Positions 12,827 through 21,191 of a DNA stretch of 21,283 nucleotides are shown here, in pieces. Source of the stretch: a virus. The stretch lies in IMG/VR virus record IMGVR_UViG_3300018079_000040, positions 1 through 21,283 of that record; one strand, given 5' to 3'. The notes below the pieces were generated by a model that was not told the DNA's origin, ran no database searches, and was given only the letters and a program-made list of their open reading frames with translations. The position numbers and the translations under genes were made by a program. The stretch's first letter is position 1. Every line of letters starts with the position of its first letter.

Positions 12827-13834
12827 ATGGCTCTTATTACAAAGTACGGTTCATTTTGGGGGATGATCCCTCAGACAAGCGGTAGATATTTTTGGGTTGC
12901 ACCTGCAGCGACTTATACTGTTGAAGGTCAATCATATGAATCTAGTGATAACAATGATGGGTTATCACCTGAGCGTGCATTACGAACAGTCAATCAAGCT
13001 ATCACAAATGCTACAGCAAGTGTTGGTGATGTGATTGTAATGCTTCCTGGTTCTCACTCGGTTACTACTCCAATCGTCATTAATAAAGCTGGTTTAACGA
13101 TTACGGGTATTCCTGGTAAAGATCGATCATTTACTACTCGACATGCTTCTGGTAGCAAGCGTCTTCGTACACAACTTACTAGCACACAAACTGCTGGTAT
13201 TTGTATGACCGTTTCTGCTCCTGACGCAGAAATTGCGTTTATCCATTTTGCGCCTCCGGCTGCTGGTGGACGAGGGATCAGCTTGACTCCGACTTTGGCA
13301 ACAGCAAACAGGGTGTACGTGCATGACTGCACGTTTGCATTGCAAGCAACTGCTTCAGTCACAACGTATGGGATTCACGTCCCTGCAAACGTCACAGCCG
13401 ACGTGCTCGATGAATCTTTAATTTCAGGTTGCTACTTTGTGTCAGGTCTTGACACGTCAAGTGGAGCCAACGGTGCTGGCGTCTTGATTGCTGGTACAGC
13501 ACATGGGTTTACAATTGAGAACAGCACATTTGAGTTAAAAGGAACAGCAGCGTGGGCGGCTGCAATCGACTTGGTGCCAATCAGCGTTGGCGCACATTTA
13601 GGGATCGTCATTAGAGATAATGATTTCATCAATCCTACATCGTCAACAACGGTTATTACAACTGCGGTACGTTCTGTGACAGCTACGACTATTGCTTCGG
13701 TGCATATGCTTCGGAACTATGTGTCTGCTGGTACAGATGGTGCTACGGCTGTTGCAAACAACGTCATTGCGTTCGCTGAGAACTATTTGGCTGGTGTTGC
13801 TTCACCGTTTGGCGCGTTGTTTGGTAACGTCTAA
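12827..13834 (+). CDS. right-handed beta-helix virion protein
   Basis: The 335-aa protein begins MALITKYGSFWGMIPQTSGR, then has DNNDGLSPERALRTVNQAI (41-59) and GDVIVMLPGSHSVTTPIVI (67-85), the usual opening of phage pectate-lyase-like beta-helix proteins. Successive coils follow as short strands alternating with turns (GLTITGIPGK, GICMTVSAPDAEIAFIHF, VYVHDCTF, GFTIENSTFEL, GIVIRDNDFINP). It has no clear catalytic residues, so it may be structural rather than enzymatic. Lying after the capsid gene it may decorate the head or act as a tailspike-like host-binding protein; both are inference. AAGGA at 12817-12821 gives the start. Confidence 0.7.
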   Translation: MALITKYGSFWGMIPQTSGRYFWVAPAATYTVEGQSYESSDNNDGLSPERALRTVNQAITNATASVGDVIVMLPGSHSVTTPIVINKAGLTITGIPGKDRSFTTRHASGSKRLRTQLTSTQTAGICMTVSAPDAEIAFIHFAPPAAGGRGISLTPTLATANRVYVHDCTFALQATASVTTYGIHVPANVTADVLDESLISGCYFVSGLDTSSGANGAGVLIAGTAHGFTIENSTFELKGTAAWAAAIDLVPISVGAHLGIVIRDNDFINPTSSTTVITTAVRSVTATTIASVHMLRNYVSAGTDGATAVANNVIAFAENYLAGVASPFGALFGNV

Positions 13835-13859
13835 GTCGTCTTATTTTGGAGGGGAAATA

Positions 13860-14675
13860 ATGATTGCTTTATCTGATTCTGGATATTCAGCGGGAACGAT
13901 TATTGTTGCCGCTGGTATCCAGCCTCGGTATTATGAGTTTCAATTGTCGCTTGAAGGATTGGGTGCTCCTGCTGGCACCAAGTTGCACATTGAACGAAGT
14001 TGTGACATTGCTCAGAACTTCAACAATGGTGTAAAGAAAATGCAGGGAGATTGGGCATGGTTTTTAGGTGACGATCACTCGTTTTCACCTACACTGTTAC
14101 TCCATTTTCTGAAACACAATGTTGACGTGGTTGTACCTATTACACCATGTAAAGGACCACCGTATGCCCCTTGCATTATGCACGGCATTGACGGCGAATG
14201 GCATGAGAATATGCCACTGTATCATTGGGATGAAATATCAGGTCAAGGCTTACTGCCTCTTCCTAAAGGTGATTTCATCGGCCAAGCAGGGATGCTTGTA
14301 AAAAAGCATGTACTTGATAGCATCGGATATCCGTGGTTCAAGTGTGGGCAGATAGACCCTGGAAGACTCCAAGAAGATTTAACCTTTTGCCGTGAATTGC
14401 AGCAACGAGGTTATACTGTGCATGTCGATCAAGATGTTATTTTCGATCATCACGTGCCAATGCGTATTACTGCACGAAGGATTAACGATCAGTGGATACC
14501 TGGCGTCGGTAGTGGAGCAGGTACGGATTTAGTTCTTATGCCATATAGTGCGACTCGTAAAAATGGTAATGACGAGAACCACGATTTTAATTCAGATTCA
14601 GACCCACGTTCATCCATACCGGATGCGGGATCATCACCCCTTAGTGATGCAGGAGAAGAAGTATGCAAGACTTAA
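13860..14675 (+). CDS. GT-A-type glycosyltransferase (family 2-like)
   Basis: The 271-aa enzyme shows NNGVKKMQGDWAWFLGDDHS (55-74), where DDH (71-73) is the metal- and nucleotide-sugar-binding DxD-like motif. Later it has GMLVKKHVLDSIGYPWFK (144-161) and QEDLTFCRELQQRGYTVHVD (171-190), with ED (172-173) as the likely acceptor or base region and DHH (196-198) after it. Such enzymes transfer a sugar from a nucleotide donor. Within a structural operon the substrate may be a virion protein or host surface sugar. The last 35 residues are Ser/Asp-rich. The true start is the ATG at 13860 behind GGAGGGG (13848-13854); the frame is open further upstream only inside the beta-helix gene. Confidence 0.75.
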   Translation: MIALSDSGYSAGTIIVAAGIQPRYYEFQLSLEGLGAPAGTKLHIERSCDIAQNFNNGVKKMQGDWAWFLGDDHSFSPTLLLHFLKHNVDVVVPITPCKGPPYAPCIMHGIDGEWHENMPLYHWDEISGQGLLPLPKGDFIGQAGMLVKKHVLDSIGYPWFKCGQIDPGRLQEDLTFCRELQQRGYTVHVDQDVIFDHHVPMRITARRINDQWIPGVGSGAGTDLVLMPYSATRKNGNDENHDFNSDSDPRSSIPDAGSSPLSDAGEEVCKT

Positions 14676-15427
14676 AAAAGAATTTACTTCGGTTTCATCA
14701 ACGCGAACAGTTAAAGGGTGAGATTACGCAAGCTGAAGGAATGCTTGCACAAGCCAAGATTGAAGATCGTGGAACGATCTTGGCCGGAATTAATCGTACC
14801 AAACGACAACTTGATTCTCAATCACCTACTCCGTTGACACCAAAAGAGAAAGATACTCTTCATAGCCTTGAGAAAAGGCTGCGTACTCGTATTACCACAA
14901 ATATGCCGACTGAAGAAGTCATGCGTAAGAATCCTGCTGGTGCAGTTGATTGGCACCAGAAATGGGAGAAGGTTAATAAACCACTTATCCGTATGTGGAA
15001 GAATGCAGTTATTCAGTTGAACCCTGACAACTCTGATCGTGACTTGTCGAACCTTGAAAGATACAGGCCGACTGGACAATTGGACAGGCTGCGAAGTGAT
15101 GCACAAATTCCTGGGTTAATGTCGTACAGCAATATTCCTGACGAAAACTGGCCGTTTGCAGCCCCAGAGAATACAGCAGCAAAGCAAGCAGAGCGTGTCT
15201 ATGCAACAGAGCATGCTGAAACTGACGTAAATTCTGCACTTGAACAGTTGGACAAAGACGAGGAAGAGGAACACTTGTCTACATGCTCACCTGAACAACG
15301 TGCCATTCTCTCAGAGCGATTGGCACATGGTAGAGAAGTACTAGCGAAGAAAAGAGCAGACGCAAAGCAGCTTGAAGCAGCACTAGACGGTAAAAGTATT
15401 GAACAAGAAGTAGTTGGTGCAGATTAA
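14663..15427 (+). CDS. coiled-coil protein, 254 aa, unknown function
   Basis: Long helices dominate: residues 1-51 (Lys/Glu/Gln/Leu rich), 58-77 (TPKEKDTLHSLEKRL) and 185-246, with the acidic patch DKDEEEEHL near 194-202. The middle (about 90-140) holds an aromatic-rich stretch (VDWHQKWEKVNKPLIRMWKN). There is no cysteine cluster and no membrane segment. Its start lies 13 bases inside the glycosyltransferase gene, with GGAGAAG upstream (14650-14656), so the two are coupled. It may be a virion connector or assembly protein. The function is not recognised. Confidence 0.6.
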   Translation: MQDLKKNLLRFHQREQLKGEITQAEGMLAQAKIEDRGTILAGINRTKRQLDSQSPTPLTPKEKDTLHSLEKRLRTRITTNMPTEEVMRKNPAGAVDWHQKWEKVNKPLIRMWKNAVIQLNPDNSDRDLSNLERYRPTGQLDRLRSDAQIPGLMSYSNIPDENWPFAAPENTAAKQAERVYATEHAETDVNSALEQLDKDEEEEHLSTCSPEQRAILSERLAHGREVLAKKRADAKQLEAALDGKSIEQEVVGAD

Positions 15428-15445
15428 CAATTAAGGCCGTTCCGG

Positions 15446-15459
15446 TCTACTGCGGTAGA
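15446..15459 (+). promoter_or_regulatory. small hairpin before the second lectin-like gene
   Basis: TCTAC (15446-15450) and GTAGA (15455-15459) pair across a TGCG loop and are followed by TTTAATAG. The short stem and weak T-run make full termination unlikely; a leader or processing role is equally possible. Confidence 0.3.
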
Positions 15460-15485
15460 TTTAATAGCAACGGTAAAGGATGAAC

Positions 15486-16523
15486 ATGGCATTTCCATTT
15501 ATATTTGAGTCGAATTTTGAAGGTGGAGTTGTAACTGAATGGGACAGTGAAACTGATGTTGAAGGTGTGCTTAATGTACGTCATTATAGTCACAACGCTA
15601 GACAAGGCGTGCAGAATGTCGGTCCTATTGCTCCGTGGCGTGGTGCCTTTGAAGCTGAGTGGGATTTAGTAGGCGATACTGCGGACCATACACTTATTGA
15701 GGGTGATTTAGATATTGCGGATACTGTTACTCGTTGGACTCGTTTTTATCTGTTCTTAGGTAAAGATTTACAAGGTATAACAGATATTTTTAATATATTT
15801 GAACTGCAAGGAACTGCTGACGCCGTTGAAAATGCAATCAGTCTGCGTGTTACAACCAATGTTGCCAATGTTGAAATAGGGATTGGTCAAACCGCTGCTG
15901 CTGTCTTTGCGCCTCAACCTCTTGAACGTGGACGCTGGTATTGTATAGAACTGGAATCTACGATTCAAACTGGCGGTACTGGCACAATCAATTTGTATGT
16001 TGATGGTGCTCTTGTTCAAGCTGTAACAACTTTGACTAATACAGCAGTCCTGCGTGGTGTACTTGGTACTCAAAACACCTTGGCGACTACGGTTGGTCAT
16101 ATTTTTGTTGACTCGTTTATATTCGATGATTTACGAATCTTTCCGCAAGTTGACAGATTTCCAGATGTATTTTGGGTGACAAAGAGTACACATATTTGTG
16201 TTGGTGATTCTGAATTACTGAACGTAACTCTTGTACCTACAGGTGCGGGGGTAAACCTTGTACTAAAAATCTATGATACAGACAGTGCTTTCGTTAGTGA
16301 TGAAAGTAACGTGGTAGCCTTGTTACACAACTTGATAGCCGCAGAACCTCCAATTGACTTAGCCGATGTTCCTGTGTGTGTTAAGCGAGGTGCTTATATC
16401 CAACTTGCAGGCACAACTCCGCAGGCTCTTATCCATATTGGTCGGTCACAAGGATATAGAAGTCAAGGTCGTATAAGACAGCATGGCATAAATCGTAAAC
16501 CTCATAATTTGAGTCAGGAATAA
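15486..16523 (+). CDS. LamG/concanavalin A-like lectin-type virion protein
   Basis: The protein is 345 aa from this start. It begins MAFPFIFESNFEGGVVTEWD. The first 220 or so residues fit a jelly-roll lectin domain: FEGG..TEWDSETD, RWTRFYLFLGKDL, LERGRWYCIELES and GTINLYVDGALV, then VGHIFVDSFIFDDLRI as its last strand. A second beta-rich part (about 225-320) and a basic tail (RSQGRIRQHGINRKPHNLSQ) follow. Such proteins usually bind cell-surface sugars as head or tail fibres. AAAGGA (15475-15480) is six bases before ATG 15486, so this start is preferred over the ATG at 15480, which overlaps the ribosome site. It is the second lectin-like gene in the window. Confidence 0.7.
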   Translation: MAFPFIFESNFEGGVVTEWDSETDVEGVLNVRHYSHNARQGVQNVGPIAPWRGAFEAEWDLVGDTADHTLIEGDLDIADTVTRWTRFYLFLGKDLQGITDIFNIFELQGTADAVENAISLRVTTNVANVEIGIGQTAAAVFAPQPLERGRWYCIELESTIQTGGTGTINLYVDGALVQAVTTLTNTAVLRGVLGTQNTLATTVGHIFVDSFIFDDLRIFPQVDRFPDVFWVTKSTHICVGDSELLNVTLVPTGAGVNLVLKIYDTDSAFVSDESNVVALLHNLIAAEPPIDLADVPVCVKRGAYIQLAGTTPQALIHIGRSQGYRSQGRIRQHGINRKPHNLSQE

Positions 16524-16525
16524 TT

Positions 16526-16786
16526 ATGTTGTCGTTTATTAAAAACTTATTTAAGTCTTCGACAACTCCTTATGTTAGTCCGGTTAGCACAACTAACGTG
16601 TTGTTTACTCCGTATCACGATTTCTTTTCTGCCGAATTACAGTCACAGTATGTTGCAGGATTAATATATACTGTACGACCTGGAAATGCAAAGTTAGCAT
16701 TACAGGTTGGAACGTGGGTTTTAGAGAAGAAAGTTAAAATTGTCGATAGCAACGCAAAAATAGCTGGTAAAGGGAAGGTGTCATAA
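16526..16786 (+). CDS. hypothetical protein, 86 aa
   Basis: Not recognised. It has a short amphipathic N-terminal segment (MLSFIKNLFKSS) and a soluble remainder with basic C-terminus (EKKVKIVDSNAKIAGKGK). No cysteines and no long membrane segment. AGGAA at 16516-16520 lies five bases before the ATG, and the stop overlaps the next gene's ATG (TAATG, 16784-16788). Position between lectin-like and fibre-type genes suggests a small virion part. It may be a linker or chaperone for the neighbouring fibre, but this is a guess. Confidence 0.55.
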   Translation: MLSFIKNLFKSSTTPYVSPVSTTNVLFTPYHDFFSAELQSQYVAGLIYTVRPGNAKLALQVGTWVLEKKVKIVDSNAKIAGKGKVS

Positions 16787-17163
16787 TGGCAGTCACACAT
16801 GTAACAGCAGTACGTGATATTTTATGTAATGCTGCTGTAGATGAAATAGATGGTGGTGCGGGGGCAGGTACACTTGTATTTCGCACTTCTGGTGATGTTG
16901 AAGTAGCGACACTAACTTTTAGTGATCCTGCGTTTGGTGCGTCGTCAAGTGGTACAGCGACGGCAAGTGCAATTACTGCTGACGCAAGTGCGACTGGTGG
17001 AACGATTGCCAAGGCTGCGCTTACGACTAGCACACCAGCAGATAAAATTTTGTGTTCTGTGACGGCGACTGGTGGCGGTGGTGATATTGAATTAAACAGC
17101 GTTGTAGTGTCGGCTGGTCAACAGGTGTCTGTGTCATCGATGACATATTCTGCACCTGCATAA
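16786..17163 (+). CDS. beta-rich virion protein, 125 aa, fibre-associated type
   Basis: It resembles a common group of small phage virion proteins: RDILCNAAVDEIDGGAGAGT (10-29), LVFRTSGDVEVATLTFSDPA (30-49), then an Ala/Ser/Thr-rich middle and VTATGGGGDIELNSVVVSAG (92-111). Members occur next to tail fibre genes in short-tailed phages and are thought to be part of the virion. Low charge and regular strands support a beta-sandwich. The start overlaps the preceding stop, and AAGGTG lies upstream. The precise role is unknown. The recognition is from sequence style and context, not a motif with known function. Confidence 0.6.
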   Translation: MAVTHVTAVRDILCNAAVDEIDGGAGAGTLVFRTSGDVEVATLTFSDPAFGASSSGTATASAITADASATGGTIAKAALTTSTPADKILCSVTATGGGGDIELNSVVVSAGQQVSVSSMTYSAPA

Positions 17164-17172
17164 AGGGTTATT

Positions 17173-17967
17173 ATGGCTTTTGTTAATGCAGATCGTATTA
17201 AAGAAACGAGTACAACTACTGGTACAGGTACTTATAGCCTTGATGGTGCCGTGACGGGGTTTCGTACATTTGTTACTGGAATCGGCACAGCGAACCGTTG
17301 TATGTACATTGCTGAGAACGGTACTGACTGGGAACTTAACGAAGGTGTTGTAACTGACGCTACACCAGACACGTTGACTCGTGACAGGTTTATGCTGAGT
17401 TCAACAGGGTCAGCAATTAGTTGGGCTGCTGGTACACGCACTTTATTCGTTATTTATCCTGCTATTGAAACGAATCCAAAAATAAGGCATCTAGCAGCTA
17501 GATATACTAACGCAACATCGACAGGCACAGAAGTTACTGGTCTTTCATTTAATAACCTCTCACCAGGCACGTATTGGGTAAAATGGAAGCTGCTGTATGA
17601 GGCTTTGGCTTCTACATCAAGTATTAAATTTGGTGTCAATATCACTGGGGCCGTCAACGAATTTGTCGCCCATGCATATTTCCCTTCGGCTGGTGTTACG
17701 GGTGCAACTGGGACCATGCACGACGCCAACAACGCAACAACTGGACAGGTATATGCTTACGCAAATACCCGCACTGAGTCTACGACAGCCCCAAACTTAG
17801 GGCCGTGGATCGCTACAACAACCGCTGCTGTACCACATATGCTTGAGGTTGAATGCCTCGTTGTTGTAACTGCTCTGACCGACATTGAGCTATGGTGTGC
17901 ATCTGAAGTTACAGCTGAAATTTCACTTGAAATAGGGAGTAGTGGTTTGTGTTTTCGGACTAACTAG
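17173..17967 (+). CDS. tail fibre-type protein
   Basis: The 264-aa protein opens MAFVNADRIKETSTTTGTGT and has YSLDGAVTGFRTFVTGIG (21-38) and TDWELNEGVVTDATPDTLTR (51-70), then TRTLFVIYPA (88-97). This is the well-known N-terminal domain of phage fibre and tail-associated proteins (RxKETTTTTGTGT...AGAVTGFQSF...TEWEVGxGTxT..TLSRD). The C-terminal part (about 105-264) is another beta-rich domain with NNLSPGTYWVKWKLLYEA. The role is likely host recognition or particle decoration. AAAGGG at 17163-17168 is the ribosome site. It stands next to the 125-aa virion protein and before the repeat protein. Confidence 0.75.
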   Translation: MAFVNADRIKETSTTTGTGTYSLDGAVTGFRTFVTGIGTANRCMYIAENGTDWELNEGVVTDATPDTLTRDRFMLSSTGSAISWAAGTRTLFVIYPAIETNPKIRHLAARYTNATSTGTEVTGLSFNNLSPGTYWVKWKLLYEALASTSSIKFGVNITGAVNEFVAHAYFPSAGVTGATGTMHDANNATTGQVYAYANTRTESTTAPNLGPWIATTTAAVPHMLEVECLVVVTALTDIELWCASEVTAEISLEIGSSGLCFRTN

Positions 17968-17991
17968 ATGAGGGTGTACATGAGGTTCTAA

Positions 17992-18630
17992 ATGTGGAGC
18001 GGACAAGCATGGAGTGCCGCACCTTGGTCGGCTGAAGCAGTAGTTATACAACCAATAATTGACGTTACAGATGGTAATATCTCAGCCCAAAATGCAACAG
18101 TCGATGGGGAAGGACTTAGTACCTCATTAAGTACAGACGGTGTTATTACTGCACAAGCTGCGACGGTAGCTGGTTCAGGATTAAGTACTTCGCTTTCTAC
18201 TGACGGTGTTATCGTTTCACAAAATGCTAGCCTGGTAGGAGTTGGCGAGGTTGGTGATCCTACTATTTCTGGTACAGGTGTCTTAGTATCACAAGCATCA
18301 GATATAACTGGTGAAGGGCTGAGTGCTTCGTTGTCAACTGACGGAGCAATCTCTGCACAAGCTGCGACATTAGCTGGCGTTGGTCTGAGTGCTTCACTCT
18401 CAACAGACGGAGTGATCTTAGCAGGGTCTGCAGTAATTGTAGGCGTGGGTGAAGTCACAGGTGGAGCTGCAGGGGGTTATTCTATTTACAGATTACGCTT
18501 AAAGCGTCATGATATACACATTATTCGTAAACATAGACGAAGAGTATCTTATTTTGAAGGTTTGATAGGAACAACATGTCAACAACCACTGAAGTACGCA
18601 CGTTTACCGATATCTTTACAGAGATCTTGA
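17992..18630 (+). CDS. 22-residue-repeat virion protein with basic C-terminus
   Basis: The 212-aa protein starts with MWSGQAWSAAPWSAEA, a Trp/Ala/Ser-rich head, then six repeats of about 22 residues (27 to about 160; consensus DGVISAQAATVAGxGLSTSL), then a basic tail (YRLRLKRHDIHIIRKHRRRV). Such Ala/Ser/Gly-rich short repeats can form an elongated beta structure in fibres or surface proteins. The repeats form two sets of three. The start at 17992 has GAGG at 17982-17985; an in-frame ATG at 17968 is cut off by a TAA just before it. Its end overlaps the next gene by 55 bases. The exact function is unknown; virion location is inferred from its neighbours. Confidence 0.6.
   Translation: MWSGQAWSAAPWSAEAVVIQPIIDVTDGNISAQNATVDGEGLSTSLSTDGVITAQAATVAGSGLSTSLSTDGVIVSQNASLVGVGEVGDPTISGTGVLVSQASDITGEGLSASLSTDGAISAQAATLAGVGLSASLSTDGVILAGSAVIVGVGEVTGGAAGGYSIYRLRLKRHDIHIIRKHRRRVSYFEGLIGTTCQQPLKYARLPISLQRS
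18070..18470 (+). repeat. six coding repeats of about 66 bases, in two sets of three
   Basis: The repeat units start near D27, D49, D71, T95, D117 and D139 of the protein at 17992. Units 1, 2, 4 and 5 end in GLSxSLST, while units 3 and 6 end in VGVGEV, so the array is a duplicated three-unit block of about 68 residues. The opposite strand is open through the repeats as a by-product. Confidence 0.7.
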
Positions 18631-19598
18631 ACAAGATGCGTCAGCCAACTAACGTGACTGCGATTACAGCACAAGCGAAGCGGTACGCAAATACAGCACT
18701 GCACGATATGGTATTTGGGTTTGAGTACAAACTACCGTGGTTGGAACGTGACTCACATATTATTACACAAGCACCTTATACAACCGGAACGGTTGCAGCC
18801 ACACGAGGGAGTACTACTTTAACAGGCACGTCTACCTTATGGACAACATCAAATGTTTATGGTGTAAATAATGCTAGAACTACAGGCAAAATTGTTCTTG
18901 GTGATAACAACATTTACACTATTAGTGCTGTTGGCGGTGCTGGTGACATCACATTAGGTCAACGTTATGTTGCAGATAACGATCTAGCTGCTGGCGCATC
19001 ATATACTTATTTTGAAGATGAGTATACCCTTGCCTCAGATTTCTTAAAGCCTGTTGATTATCGTCGGTTCAGTCCAGCATTCAATCTTCCTATTATAGGC
19101 CGTAACGATTTTAGACGTATGTATCCGAAGCCTAACAGATCTGGGACACCAAAGGTTGTGACGATTCTTGATAAACCATTTAGTGGTTCAACAACGCCTG
19201 TTCTTATTGTCCAGTTCTTTCCATCCCCGAATACAAATTTTATTATTCCATATTCGTATATTACAAAGAATCTTGCTGTCTCAAGTGCTGGTGTTGAAGC
19301 CTTATCAATGACTGACGATACGGACGAACCAGCCTTGCCTGTTCAATACCGGCAGGCCCTGGTGTGGTTTGCAATTTCACAGTGGTACAGAGATAAGAAA
19401 GATGATACACGAAGCGAATCAGCTAAGACAGATTACCAAGAATGCGTAAACCGAATCGTTGGCGATCAACGAATTGGGGCCAACACAGGGGTACATATTC
19501 AACCTAGAGCGGGATTATATGACCAACGATCGGTATATAGTGGTGGCAAAAACAGACGCTTCTCTGTCAACAACTCCTTTGACGATTTCCGTACTTGA
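18576..19598 (+). CDS. putative head-to-tail adaptor or tail tubular-type protein
   Basis: The 340-aa protein opens with TFTDIFTEILNKMRQPTNVT (9-28), then helices with ITAQAKRYANTALHDM (30-45), as in adaptor and tubular tail proteins of short-tailed phages. An inserted beta domain has TGTVAATRGSTTLTGTSTLW (70-89), the typical strand pattern of such proteins. The C-terminus is helical (YRQALVWFAISQWYRDKKDD) followed by a flexible Arg/Ser end. Expected role: a ring that binds the portal and carries the tail nozzle. AGGA at 18567-18570 supports this start although it overlaps the repeat protein by 55 bases. The call rests on pattern and position. Confidence 0.65.
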   Translation: MSTTTEVRTFTDIFTEILNKMRQPTNVTAITAQAKRYANTALHDMVFGFEYKLPWLERDSHIITQAPYTTGTVAATRGSTTLTGTSTLWTTSNVYGVNNARTTGKIVLGDNNIYTISAVGGAGDITLGQRYVADNDLAAGASYTYFEDEYTLASDFLKPVDYRRFSPAFNLPIIGRNDFRRMYPKPNRSGTPKVVTILDKPFSGSTTPVLIVQFFPSPNTNFIIPYSYITKNLAVSSAGVEALSMTDDTDEPALPVQYRQALVWFAISQWYRDKKDDTRSESAKTDYQECVNRIVGDQRIGANTGVHIQPRAGLYDQRSVYSGGKNRRFSVNNSFDDFRT

Positions 19599-19610
19599 TA
19601 GGATATAATC

Positions 19611-21191
19611 ATGCCGTTACAAGGAAGTAAGTGGATAACTCACCGCTTTGGCGGTGGATGGGCTACTGACTTTGGACCAACTACGTATGGGAGTCCAGAT
19701 CAAAACGGAATGATAAGCATTCCATTCTTACGTGATGCTCGTAATATCGTCTATGAATTCGACGGTGGAGTACATAAAGCACCTGGTACTACTGTCTTAA
19801 ATGGCACAGTGCTAGAATCAGGCGCACCTGTTCGTGGTATTTATGACTTCTGGCGTCAAGGCACGGTCGATTCACCCGTACAAAAACGAATTGTTCATGT
19901 AAATACAAAAGTAAAGTACGATCAAGCTGATGGTACGTTTATAGATTTATTTACAGGCATGAGTAGTACATCGATTCCTCAGTATGATACCTTTGACGAT
20001 TTGTTACTTATTGGATCATCGGTTGCTGCTGATTTACCACGTTCGTTCGATGGTACAACTGGACAAAACCTAATAGGTTCGCCTCCTAACTTTTCATTTT
20101 CAGTCCATCATAAGAATCACCAGTTTGCTGCTGGTGTGTTCACCAATCCATCACGACTTTATTTTAGTGTTCCATTAAATCCTGAAGACTGGACTAACAC
20201 AGGGTCAGGATCTATTGACATTGATCCAAGTGACGGTGACATGATAACAGGGCTGATTAGCCACAAAGACAACCTGTGGGTATTTAAAGGACCGAATAGA
20301 GGCAGTATACATCGTATTTCTGGCTCGGCTCTTGCTGATTGGGCAAAAGTACCATTTGTGAGTGGGTTGCCTGTGCCGTGGATTCATAGTATATTCAAGT
20401 TCGGTGATGATATTGGGTTTATCACAACGAACGGAAGTGTTCATAGTCTTAAAGCAACAGCAGCGTATGGTGATTACAACCAAGCATGGCTGTCCTATCC
20501 GATCAATAAATACATGCAAGAAAATCTGAATAACAGTCGGGCTCGATTCTTTTGTTCTGCAACAGATCCTAATCGTGGGCAAGTATGGCTTGGGATAACA
20601 CCATCAGGCCAAACTACAAACACACGTTACCTCATAATGGATTATAGATTTCTGTCACAGAATGAAACGTACCCGCGTTGGTCGTATTGGGATAGTCGTG
20701 CTTTTGCGGCCATTCATCTAGTACGTGATGTTCAACGGCCTCGTCTTATGGCTGGCGGATATGATGGTAAAGTATACAAACTCGATAATACAACGCGATC
20801 AGATAGTGGTGTAGCGATCAACATGAATGTTGAAACACCGTCAATGACCTATGGTGACGAGTGGTTGTTGAAAAATATAGTTGATGCTGGTGTATCCTTA
20901 AACGCACTGAATGATAACAGTTTGACGTTTACCTGGTTTCTTGACGGTACAGCATCAGGAACTTCCACTGTCACACAAGGTGCAACTGGTGGATTGTTTG
21001 ACGTTGGATTATTTGATACCGCCGTCTTTGGTGGGCAAGCCTTCTTACCTCGATTCTTCGGTATTGAAAACGGTGGTGATTTCCGATCTATTGCATATGC
21101 GTTTTCTGATTCCGTCAATGAAAGTGATCTTGAGATTCATAACTTTATGGTAAAGATTTCCCCAAGTGGTGAAAGCACGGAGAACGCATAA
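19611..21191 (+). CDS. putative tail nozzle or tubular protein B-type protein
   Basis: The 526-aa protein starts MPLQGSKWITHRFGGGWATD and has FLRDARNIVYEFDGGVHKAP (38-57), an opening seen in nozzle-type proteins of short-tailed phages that form the distal tail tube. Repeated beta-rich blocks then suggest a propeller: FDDLLLIGSS, FSVHHKNHQFAAGVF, DGDMITGLISHKDNLWVFKG, GGYDGKVYKLD. The protein has no enzymatic motif. It follows the adaptor-like gene by 12 bases, with TAGGAT upstream, and is followed at once by a fibre-type gene, the usual order in short-tailed phages. The functional name is inference; a structural tail role is well supported. Confidence 0.65.
   Translation: MPLQGSKWITHRFGGGWATDFGPTTYGSPDQNGMISIPFLRDARNIVYEFDGGVHKAPGTTVLNGTVLESGAPVRGIYDFWRQGTVDSPVQKRIVHVNTKVKYDQADGTFIDLFTGMSSTSIPQYDTFDDLLLIGSSVAADLPRSFDGTTGQNLIGSPPNFSFSVHHKNHQFAAGVFTNPSRLYFSVPLNPEDWTNTGSGSIDIDPSDGDMITGLISHKDNLWVFKGPNRGSIHRISGSALADWAKVPFVSGLPVPWIHSIFKFGDDIGFITTNGSVHSLKATAAYGDYNQAWLSYPINKYMQENLNNSRARFFCSATDPNRGQVWLGITPSGQTTNTRYLIMDYRFLSQNETYPRWSYWDSRAFAAIHLVRDVQRPRLMAGGYDGKVYKLDNTTRSDSGVAINMNVETPSMTYGDEWLLKNIVDAGVSLNALNDNSLTFTWFLDGTASGTSTVTQGATGGLFDVGLFDTAVFGGQAFLPRFFGIENGGDFRSIAYAFSDSVNESDLEIHNFMVKISPSGESTENA

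Noticed and set aside
13692-13859. Upstream extension of the glycosyltransferase frame
   Set aside because: This part lies inside the beta-helix gene in another frame and is not protein-like; the ATG at 13860 has a strong GGAGGGG site.
15480-15485. ATG at 15480 as the start of the second lectin-like gene
   Set aside because: It overlaps the AAAGGA ribosome site; the ATG at 15486 has proper spacing.
17988-18458. 156-aa open frame on the minus strand
   Set aside because: It mirrors the repeat array of the plus-strand gene; its repeats are the reverse reading of the same units, and no ribosome site or context supports it.
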